A stretch of DNA of 64,000 bases from NCBI RefSeq assembly GCF_030463535.1, contig NC_132878.1, positions 31,662,261 to 31,726,260 on the forward strand. Reading direction: 5' to 3'. A program made the translations under genes and the position numbers. A model generated the notes under the pieces. The model was not told where the DNA came from. It did not search any database and saw only the letters and a list, made by a program, of their open reading frames with translations. The stretch comes from Salminus brasiliensis (lineage: Eukaryota > Chordata > Actinopteri > Characiformes > Bryconidae). How positions within the stretch are numbered: the stretch's first letter is position 1; each line of letters begins with the position of its first letter. Shown piece by piece: positions 37,941-64,000 of the stretch.

Positions 37941-38443
37941 TGTGACTGTGCATGATGAGTTCCTGGGCATTTGGGCATAAAGAAATGGGCATTTGCTTTA
38001 TGAGACGTGAGATGTCCCGGCACACTTGTGAGCTCGTATTCCTGTCTGTGTGTGAATTACATTATAGTGTTTGTGGTAAACATTGCATTTATGATAAAAT
38101 GTGTACTGTGTCTGGATAATGGTAGGCTACATTATATGTTACACACACACGAACATCCACACACTCACACACACACACACACACACACACCACATTGCAT
38201 GAGCGCCACAACAGTGTTGAGTCCCAACAGTCTCATTTTCCCTTAGCATCCCTCCATCCTGCCTCCCGTCTTCTTCTCTTCTTCGTTTTTTCCCCCAACA
38301 GAATGTAAAACATAACGTCATAAATCTCGAGTACAAAGAATCTCTGGACACCGTCAAAAAATGACTCGTAAAGCTGTGCTCGTAGAGCCTCTTCCTCTTT
38401 CTACCATCATCTTCATCACTATGGCCATTCTTGTTTTTCCCCC

Positions 38444-56276
<17,833 letters not shown>

Positions 56277-56300
56277 TCATGTGAGGAGTGGAACACTCAA

Positions 56301-56305
56301 CTCCC

Positions 56306-56355
<50 letters not shown>

Positions 56356-56371
56356 CCTCTCTCTCTTTCTC
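56301..56371. repeat. (CT)n tract in the tfap2b exon 1a leader
   Basis: About 70 bp of slightly interrupted CT on + ((GA)n in the mRNA sense), starting 25 nt upstream of the ATG. It is probably inside the 5'UTR of the exon 1a transcript. Confidence 0.9.
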
Positions 56372-57103
56372 GTGAAGCTCGCAGAAGAATCTTCTGTGGA
56401 TCCGATGTGATTCCCTCGCGCGCTCTCTCTCTCTATGTGCGCAAGGCGAAGTTACAGTTGCCACCCCGATCCTCTGTGTATGTGTGTATGTATGTGTGTG
56501 TGTGTGTGTGTGTGTTTCCGCGTTCCCCCTGCTCACTATCAGCTACACGTTAACCATCAGCACACATACACACACAGCAGGCCTCACACAGCCTGGTCAC
56601 TTCCAATGGGATTAAAGGCAAAGTCTGAACGGTGAAAACAACACAACAGACTGAACAACAACAACAATAATACAGAAAACTATTTGTTTGCGTATACAAA
56701 TACTGTATAAATTCAAAATAATAATTTAAAAGAATAATTTTTGTTAATTAGCTCATATATTTTAATTACATCGTTTCAATTATTTCCTTTTACATTTATA
56801 AGCACTACGATAAAGGAAAAGGTAATAACAATACAAAATAACAAACACAACAATGATACTCATAAAAACAATAATATAAATATTAATAATAGCGCTGCAT
56901 ATTGCATTATTATTATTGTTGTCGTTATTATTATTATTATTATTACAGTTTTGTATTTATTTATATTTTTATTTCATTTTATGTTATTATTGATACTAAG
57001 AACACCAATAATGTGTGCTGTAACTAGCTGGTGCAATCAGCCTCTCAGTGCTATCGATAATTTACACAGAAAGATGATGGAGGGAAATATTGATTTTCTT
57101 TTA

Positions 57104-57149
<46 letters not shown>

Positions 57150-57152
<3 letters not shown>

Positions 57153-57375
57153 GTGTGGCCCCGCCCTGCTCGCGTTCCTCCCGTCTCCTGCCGCGGTTTG
57201 TGCGCTCGAGGGCTGCGGCCGTCATCTGAAAGTCAAATCTCGGCTCAGCTCGGGATCAGGTGTCCTAGAGCGCCGCGCGCATGTGCCGCTAAAGACCGCG
57301 GGGCAAGTTGAGCCGCTCAGCCCCGCCGCTCTGCTCCTGCGGAACCCGGGGAAAATACTCCCATCTGCTGGCCGC
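57150..57375 (-). promoter_or_regulatory. CpG-rich block, probable tfap2b exon 1a promoter
   Basis: About 220 bp dense in CpG and GC boxes (ccccgccctg, cccgccgctctg; clusters such as gcgccgcgcgc) lies 0.9-1.1 kb upstream of the exon 1a ATG, in otherwise AT-rich flank. A (CT)n tract (57108-57149) abuts it on the gene side. No TATA box was seen. It fits a CpG-island promoter, so the 5'UTR may contain an unseen intron or be about 0.8 kb long. Confidence 0.5.
57358..57371 (-). promoter_or_regulatory. CTCF-like site (- orientation) at edge of tfap2b CpG block
   Basis: The minus strand reads CCAGCAGATGGGAG, 13 of 14 matches to the CTCF core. It sits at the distal edge of the probable promoter CpG block and points away from the + oriented site at 60737. 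Confidence 0.35.
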
Positions 57376-57484
57376 AAGATGTACTGCAACACACGAAATA
57401 TTACAGCAGGGTTTCCCTTACTCAGTCCTGTACTCCAGCGGTTCTCCACTCATCATCGACTGACCACCAATCCCTTTACGAACT

Positions 57485-58165
57485 GCTTTACACAGATCAG
57501 CCATAACATTAACAGCTAGTGAATAAGTGAATACCATAAATTATCTGGTTACAATTGCACGTCAACGGGTGGGATGCAGATATTAGGGCAGCAGGTGAAC
57601 AGTTCTTAAAGTTAAAGTGTTGGTAGCAGGAAAAATGGTCGAGCGTGAGAATCATCAGTTGTGAGTATTAGAATAAGGCCACGTGTAATCGCACCCTAGA
57701 CGCATTCATGCCACTCAAAGCTCGAACCTCCTCAGGAGGAGCGTTTGAGCCACAACCAAAACCCCTCCCAGCACAAACGAAACGAAACGACTTTGCATAT
57801 CCACACAGCAGTCGATTCAGTCTGACTAACGGGAGACGCATTTGGCTACCGAGTGTTATCAGGACACAGCTCACAATCCAGTGGTCACCTGAAGCCACCA
57901 GGTCTAAATAGGGTCTGTGTCCAGGGCCGAAGTGTGATGGCCAGATGGCTGAGACAGAGCATATCTAAAACGGCAGGACCTGAGGGGTGTTCCCGGTGTG
58001 CAAAAACCAGTACCTACCAAAAGTGCTTTCAGCTAGGTACTGGTCATGGGCGCCCAAGGCTCAATGATGGATCCATGGAGGCCGCACCTTGCAACAGGAC
58101 TTAAAGGACACCTTCAGAGGTCTTCTGCAGTCCATGGTTTGATGCTGGTCAGAGCTGTTATGTAC
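57485..58165 (+). mobile_element. Internally deleted Tc1-like element with a nested insertion
   Basis: The left part (57485-57645: ccataacattaac.., gcaggaaaaatggtcgagcg) and the part from about 57915 (gtgatggccagatggctgag, then tgttcccggtgtgc, gtcatgggcgcccaaggctc) are the 5' and N-terminal coding portions of a well-known fish Tc1-family transposon. The sequence then jumps near 58066 to its 3' end (gatccatggaggccgcacc, cttaaaggacaccttcagag, gtcagagctgtt). Most of the transposase, including the catalytic core, is therefore deleted. Sequence 57650-57912 does not belong to the element and looks like a later insertion. Confidence 0.6.
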
Positions 58166-59125
58166 ACATAGTGTACCTTTTTAAATGTTTCTTTTGGGGC
58201 ATTTATTTTGAGGGCTTTTTTTAGTGTTATTTCGTTTCTTGAGTCAAAACTTTACATACAGTTGTTGTATCGATCAAATACTAAAGTCAAGGGATATACA
58301 TTTACTCATAGTGATTTCTTATCAAAGACTATTAAATAATATACTATTGTTTTAAAAAAGTCACAATCATTCACTTTCCAGTCTTGCTCTTGCTCTTTCT
58401 CCCGGTCCAGGTAATCAAGGCCTGCAGTAGCGCATTACTACTAGAGCCAGACATGGTCTCCAGGACCAGGGCTTGCTTTAGTACAGTCTTATCCACCTAC
58501 AGTTACAGTATACAGTTTAATTTCAGTTCCTGCTCCCGCACACTTGCAACAGTAAAGTGACACTCAAAGTATGACTTACTCCAGTGTTGGTTGATGCACA
58601 GCTGTGTATACAACACTTCATTGGCAAAAATGAACTGTTATAATAATTTAGCTAAATTTAGAAAACATGGTAGTCCTCTTTAACTAGTTTAAAACACTCT
58701 TTAAAAAAGGGTTAATCAATGTTCTCAATGGAACCATTACAACTACACTCTAGATACTTAAATGTTTTGTCCGGTTAAAGGTTTTTTCACATAAGTGATG
58801 TTAAATCATACTTTAAAAGGACTCTAAAGCACCAAAGGGTGAAATGATCCTTTTTCAATACTGCAAAGTATGATATGTGGGTAGAGTGGACACTACAGGC
58901 TAGTATTGACTAGAAGCTGTGTTTACTCTAGTTCCTCATAACACAGTACGAGAGAACTATTACATTGATATACATGATTAACATATTAACTTATATTAAC
59001 ATAGCCATTTTTTTAAAACGAATATAAGAACACATTAGCTGACAAACCAGTTCATATTTTTTATATATTTTATATATTCTGTATATTTCTTAAGAACAGA
59101 CGCCATTATGACACACACTTCTTAC

Positions 59126-59156
59126 CGGTAAACGTCCCAGTCTTTGTCGCCCCCTT
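59126..59156 (-). other. Splice-site-flanked 31-nt block (possible non-coding or 5'UTR exon)
   Basis: On the minus strand a pyrimidine-rich tract ending ttctttctgacag precedes 59156, and CCG|gtaagaag follows 59126. Both are good consensus splice sites around a 31-nt GC-richer segment in AT-rich sequence. It lies 2.9 kb upstream of tfap2b exon 1a in the same orientation. One frame reads GGDKDWDVYR, which I do not recognise. It could be a chance match. Confidence 0.2.
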
Positions 59157-60736
59157 CTGTCAGAAAGAAAGAACGTCACTGCAACTGTGAATCCTGGGGA
59201 CTGCATTTTTTTTCGATCATTAGTGCTAAAAAAATGGCCTTAGCTTAATTTAACAGAATTTATTAATTACTTTTAAAAATGAGAAAAACTACATCACCAG
59301 AACTGCAGCTTCATCTAACTATAGAATGGTCAGAGCTAGCTATTGAACACGCAAGAGTGCCTTCCGTCCAGCTGGGATTAGTGAATTGAGAATTATCCCA
59401 GGGATTCTGAATAGATAGATAAATAGATAGTTGTATTCTTTTGTAGCATTTCTCTCCACATTAGTTTCACTTGACCAGGGCTGCCCAAAGTGTTGCTAGT
59501 GGGCCAAAGTTGGCCCATGGGGACATTTCATTTGGCTCAGTTACCCTAACCCCACCCCCTCAGATACCTAATATATATTTTTAACATGTATAATGATCAA
59601 AATGTTATCTCCACTTTAAAATCATATTGCACCTCATTTCTCACAGTGCTGGTACAGTGTACACATAGAAGTGCTTCAAAAGTCCTCATTATATTAATGC
59701 ACATTAAAATCTCCTTTTCTAGAAAGCTTCCTTTTTAGATATGAGGGTTTCTTATGGCAGTGACAAAATGCTTCTGTTAAGCTCGCTGTTTTGTGGAAAG
59801 GCAGTAGAGAGAGCTGCATTTTTGAAGACACTGGCTGAAAGATCGGTGAGGGTGCTCTGAGAGAAATGGAGCTGATTGAGTTTGACCCACTTTTAGATCT
59901 CTGTTGCTTATGAGGATCTGTTCCATTGGCTATTAAGACACTTTTCAACTTATGGATGAGTGAAAAGAATCAGTGATGAATGTTTCAACAGTCCTGCTGC
60001 TCTGCAGATAGAGCCAGACATACACACACACACATACACACACCCCTTCATTCCTCAGGGCATGTCTAGAGGCCATGACAGATGTCGTAACAGTTTGAGA
60101 GAAAGTAGGCTCATTCTGCACAGGAGGCTTTGATTTGAATTCAACACAATCATACACACACACATACACACATACACACACACACACACAATATGTATAT
60201 CCAAACATGCATGCATGCATATGGACATGCATTAACAGCCATGTGAACATCTGTAGAAAATAATGTATATAACAATGTTGTATAAAGTGCACAGTAGAGA
60301 TACATACAAAAACACACTCTAAATCTGTATTAATATTAAATATGTAAACATAGTGTGCTCATAGCAAGTACAGCTTTCAAAATCCTCACATTGGTATCAT
60401 TGTCTAATAGGGTGCTCACCTCTCTTTTAATGCTAGCCACATGTTTCTCTGCCATGTCTAGTTTTACAGCTCACACAAACATCTCTTACTTTACCTCCAC
60501 CAACCAGTCACCAATGGGGGACATATGGGTTTCAGCTATGTAAACCTTTTAAAAAATAGAAAGCTACACTCTCTGCTCCTGTGTTTACCCCCAGTCCAAC
60601 ATTCTGCACATTTTAGTGTGCTACCTAACTCAACAATTCATTACTACATACTTCATGAATGTAACATCGGGTTTATGTAGTTGAAACAAACGTGAAAATG
60701 CGTTTAGAATGCGTTTAGAGTCAGTGCACAACTTGG

Positions 60737-60750
60737 CCAGCAGATGGCGC
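60737..60750 (+). promoter_or_regulatory. CTCF-like site (+ orientation) between tfap2d and tfap2b
   Basis: CCAGCAGATGGCGC fits all 14 positions of the CTCF core CCASYAGRKGGCRS. It lies 3.1 kb from the tfap2d stop and 4.5 kb from the tfap2b exon 1a ATG. The flanking sequence looks unique, not repeat-like. Confidence 0.5.
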
Positions 60751-63116
60751 TTGAGTAACACAATAAATACTTCACTGTGCTCTATGGATCTCCGCTTCTA
60801 CTACACTACTGTTTTGTCGCCTCAAAAAACTCTGTTTTTGTCATAAATTACAGCAGTTAATAAAGCTATAGGCAACCTACGATATGTCCATTAGTCGGCT
60901 GTGTACATAAGACAGAGGAGCCCAAATGGAGAATTTAGAGCAAACTACAATAAAAACAATGTTAGGTTATAGATATTCTGGACCGCTTGGCAGGCCTTAC
61001 TGCTAAACTCTCTAAACGCCAAACACTCACCAGGTAAGGCACACAAATCCACTGCATGAAGATCCCTTAATAGTATTCCTCTGGATTTATTTGTACCCCT
61101 ATCTAACGTTTCTTCCAGATTCAGTACAGAACAGACTCAGTTGAGTCATTATGAGTCTACCATACATTTGATATTGATGCAATACATCATTTATTCGGCT
61201 TATGTATGTATGTATGTATGCATGAATAGCTACATCAAGACAAGTAGCCAGCAAGCTGATCAATACACTTATGGATTTTGTTTGCTATAGCATTCATATA
61301 CTTTGGGTTTTAAACGAGACGCATAGGTCAATACATTTCTTGGACTTTGAAGTAGCCCAAGTAGCCTAACTAGATTGAGTTTTAGACGTGACGCCTCTTT
61401 AAATCTATGTACTTCTAATACTGATTATATTCGTCTAATATGGATTATATTCTTCTTTAGACACAGCCGCCAGCATTCTCTATTTCATATGTATTGACTG
61501 AGGTCTTGTATGCTGAAAAAGCAAGCAGATATTTTACATCGACATGCACGTCATCATCATTATCATCATTATCATCAATAATAATGATAACGTTGCAATG
61601 ATTTATCTCCACATTCTGCAGCCCAGAAACCTTTATTGCCAACTTAAAAGCTTTGTCAAAACTCGTAAATAGCTCATCTTTTACAGGACCTCAGAAACTC
61701 CTTGCCTTTCAGTATTTGTAAAAAAAATAATTAAATAAAAATAAAGTAGAACTATAAACTTTGCTGCTGGAAATGAATGCAATAGTACAAGAGTACAATA
61801 AAGCAGAACACTCTGTCAGTGAGCATTGCTCATAATGTTTATCACAAATCTCTATTAGTGAAGTAGTTATCTCATTGTTTGTCATTTAAACCCTTCCAGA
61901 TAATTCATTTTGTTAGGTTATATCAAAAAAACCTTATAAGATAAGTAACTGCTATAAGTAAAGTAACTGCTTACAATAAGCCCCCTAAAGTACTCATAAA
62001 GTAAAGTACTGCCATAACTAACGTCAGTACAAATGATCAGAACAGCAGTTTAGTGTGTCTATAAGCTCCATCAATGATGCCACATGATGCTCTTTAACCT
62101 TACAAATCTCTTTTAAGACCATGTCTCCTTACGGAACAAAAAGTGGATCTTTAATGGCATTGGTCAAATAATCCTTTTGTTGCACCCTTATTTATAAGCG
62201 TCTATGTGACTTTTTAGAATGACAGAATAAGCTCTCAGTTTTGGTTTATGATTTTATGAAAAACAAAATAGTTATAGAACCCCTTACATTCTTTGGAGGT
62301 TCTTCATACTTTAAAAAGGTTCTTCTCCCTTGCACATCTCATTTACAAAAAAATATATATATATTTTTTAAAGTACTGTCTACCGAACGGTTCTTTTAGG
62401 AAATAGTAGTGAGTCTTCTTATTTTCTGACCACTTTGTTTTTAAAAGTAGATTCCAACCCAAAAATATAATCCCTAACAGTATAGTAGAAACCCTGTTTT
62501 GGCTGGTGTTCCATGATAGTACTCCAAGATAGTAAATCTGGTCAGCAAAGTCAGTCAATACATTTGGATTGTGAAGAGAAAATGCATTAAACCCAGTCAC
62601 CATGACAGGAGTGTAAATCCTGTCAGAGAGGTAAGCGTGAATGAAACACAGTGAGGTAAGAGCAGGGTGAGTGGGGGGTGAGCAGGATGACAGGTGAGAA
62701 GACAGGTGACAGGTGTGTTATTGCTGCTATCTGAGCCCTACAGAAAAAAAAGATGTGCTTCAGCCAGGATATTCCAGACCAGACATGCTTCTATAGCTGT
62801 TTGCTCAGGGTGTAAATCAATGTTTTGACCCAAAGTAAAGCCCAAATGCACTGGTTGTCCATAAATGATGAATTGAATTATCGATTCCACATTATAAAGA
62901 GGTTAAAGCCATGCTTATTTTTAGATGCTGAACGTTTTTAACATAAGTACGTTTTTGTAGTTTTATAAGAATACAATAAAAGTATACTTTTTATTTAGTA
63001 TAAATCAAGTTGTTAAAAACAACACGCAAACAAGTATCTATAAAATGGGAACTTTACATGACAATGCAAAAACATATTTCTATTGGTCCATTTATCATTA
63101 ACAATCATTTGAAAAA

Positions 63117-63123
63117 TGTGTGT

Positions 63124-63154
<31 letters not shown>

Positions 63155-63161
63155 GGGGGGG
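63117..63161. repeat. (TG)n followed by a run of 24 G
   Basis: (TG) 63117-63137, then G at 63138-63161. The homopolymer is at the limit of sequencing accuracy, so its length is unreliable. A run of 22 C occurs at 34892-34913. Confidence 0.9.
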
Positions 63162-63256
63162 TTGGACCATAATATGACTTGGTTCATATATACACAAATA
63201 TACAAAGGAATTCAACCGCAGCACACTGGTTTAATATAAGACTTTGAGCAATATGC

Positions 63257-63262
63257 TTTATT
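63257..63262 (-). terminator. Candidate poly(A) signal of tfap2d
   Basis: AATAAA on the minus strand (tttatt on +), about 605 nt after the tfap2d stop codon. Beyond it on the transcript strand comes a (CA)n stretch and a C-run (63117-63161). It is the first canonical hexamer I noticed downstream; the true 3' end needs transcript data. Confidence 0.4.
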
Positions 63263-63866
63263 GAACACGAGTAGTTTGCATGTAAGATATTTCATATATG
63301 TAGTTCAAAACCTACAAGAAAAGTCGTCATTTATATATTTATATATAACTTCTATACAAATGCGGTCGAGATGTCGTGTTCTGAAGCTTTAGTGAGGAAT
63401 GTCAGGTTTGAGCAGTGTACAAACTTCAACATGCACAATATACAGTTTACCGATGGCAACAAAGAGAGTCACCAGAATTTCATTTACAGTTCCAAAGTGA
63501 CCTGAAATCAGGCCTTGGCAAAAAAAAAAAAATGGAATGTGCATCTTTCAGTAAAAGATATTACATTTTCAAATAATTGATTCCACTATTTCAGGAAAGA
63601 CAAATTTTAAACAAAATACTTCCTTTAATAACTTACAAAAACAGTGGAAAGATTGAGAGAATGTTCATTTCTAGGTTTAAATAGACACTGGAGTAGGACA
63701 TGATGGCAAAAAATAAATTATTAGTGATTTTTAAATCAATTTTAAAAAGGCTGGAAAATAAAAAAAGCCCACCCCACACCAGCCACGCCCTGAACAAGGC
63801 CCGCCCATCAGGGCTCAGATCAGGAAGTGATTCAGCAGTGATCCATCATTGCTAAGAAGGACGCAG

Positions 63867-64000
63867 TCATTCTGTTTTCTCCATTTTTCCATCTTTTGTT
63901 GGTGTTTCGGCAGTTTTGCGGAGTGCCGATTTTTCAGAGTTGATCTGGCTGCCGTCAGGTGTTCCTGTGCTTTTATTGGCTGAATGTTTCTCCAGATAGT
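63867..64000 (-). CDS. tfap2d: Transcription factor AP-2 delta, 3'-terminal coding part (runs off window)
   Basis: Reading the minus strand from 64000, the frame is open for 43 codons: [12 protein letters not shown].., [18 protein letters not shown], then TGA at 63869-63867. This matches the distinctive tail of AP-2 delta (NYLEKHSS.., NSEK.PLRKTSE, KEGKTEKTD as I recall the mammalian protein), which no other AP-2 paralogue shares. No ATG lies in this piece because the exon starts beyond 64000. The gene is in the same orientation as tfap2b and upstream of it, reproducing the mammalian TFAP2D-TFAP2B arrangement. AP-2 delta is a nuclear, mainly neural (midbrain, retina) member of the family. Confidence 0.9.
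   Translation of the reverse strand, partial: YLEKHSANKSTGTPDGSQINSEKSALRKTAETPTKDGKMEKTE

Larger units (their letters stand above)
35860..38443 (-). other. Likely tfap2b 3'UTR and immediate 3' flank
   Basis: There is no other gene here. 38139-38191 is an (AC)n tract. 37521-37906 is a MITE-like repeat, and 37049-37303 is a second non-autonomous element. 35990-36330 is A/T-rich unique-looking sequence with several AATAAA-like hexamers on the minus strand. How far the transcript extends cannot be read from sequence alone. Confidence 0.35.
58170..63256. other. tfap2d-tfap2b intergenic region
   Basis: No coding gene was found. Contents include repeats rich in AAGAACC/GGTTCTT (about 58680-58860 and 62100-62410), an (AC)n tract at 60153-60190, an ATC-type microsatellite at 61548-61590, the CTCF-like site at 60737, and a splice-flanked 31-nt block at 59126-59156. 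The rest is AT-rich sequence without recognisable features. Confidence 0.6.

Noticed and set aside
57151..57519. 122-codon + frame through the upstream CpG block
   Set aside because: Opposite strand to tfap2b, no similarity, and its second half runs into a transposon end; better explained as promoter sequence.

Overview
This is vertebrate nuclear DNA, almost certainly from a teleost fish. The evidence is spliced genes with GT-AG introns, very dense (AC)n, (AT)n and (CT)n microsatellites, Tc1/mariner relics and other fish-type dispersed repeats. The repeat content looks ostariophysan (characiform or catfish-like), but that is an impression from memory, not a test.

The window holds one complete protein-coding gene and the tail of a second, both on the minus strand. 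tfap2b (transcription factor AP-2 beta) runs from an ATG at 56276 to a stop at 38444-38446. It has seven coding exons: 56276-56196, 51976-51503, 50056-49996, 48623-48404, 47537-47419, 46544-46403 and 38744-38444. They join in frame with canonical splice sites to give 465 residues, close to the human AP-2 beta length of 460 as I recall it. An alternative first exon (52883-52857, MLVHTYSAT) splices in the same phase to exon 2, giving 447 residues. At the right edge (63867-64000, continuing past the window) is the last coding piece of tfap2d, the AP-2 delta paralogue. It is open to the window edge with no ATG in the window, so an ORF search needing a start would miss it. The two genes are head-to-tail, 7.6 kb apart, matching the TFAP2D-TFAP2B pair on human 6p12.

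Layout: 1-38443 is the 3' flank of tfap2b, a gene-poor desert of Tc1-like relics, MITEs, minisatellites and microsatellites. It is interrupted by short repeat-free blocks rich in homeodomain and octamer-like motifs, which are candidate long-range enhancers. 38444-56276 is tfap2b, whose introns hold a 42-bp minisatellite, a 98%-identical 249-bp direct duplication, an intragenic CpG-rich block, a roughly 1-kb CACCTG-type minisatellite and a perfect 94-bp (TATC)10(TA)7(GATA)10 palindrome. 56277-63866 is the tfap2b upstream region, with a CpG-rich probable promoter (about 57150-57370), a nested and deleted Tc1 element, and two CTCF-like motifs pointing away from each other between the paralogues.

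Both proteins belong to the AP-2 family. These factors bind GC-rich sites as dimers through a basic region and helix-span-helix domain, and act in neural crest, kidney, limb and brain development. The organisation (paralogue pair, alternative promoters, surrounding desert) is typical of a developmental regulator locus. I saw no exotic gene system here. The points most worth checking are the alternative first exons, the CTCF pair, the recent intronic duplication and the candidate enhancers.
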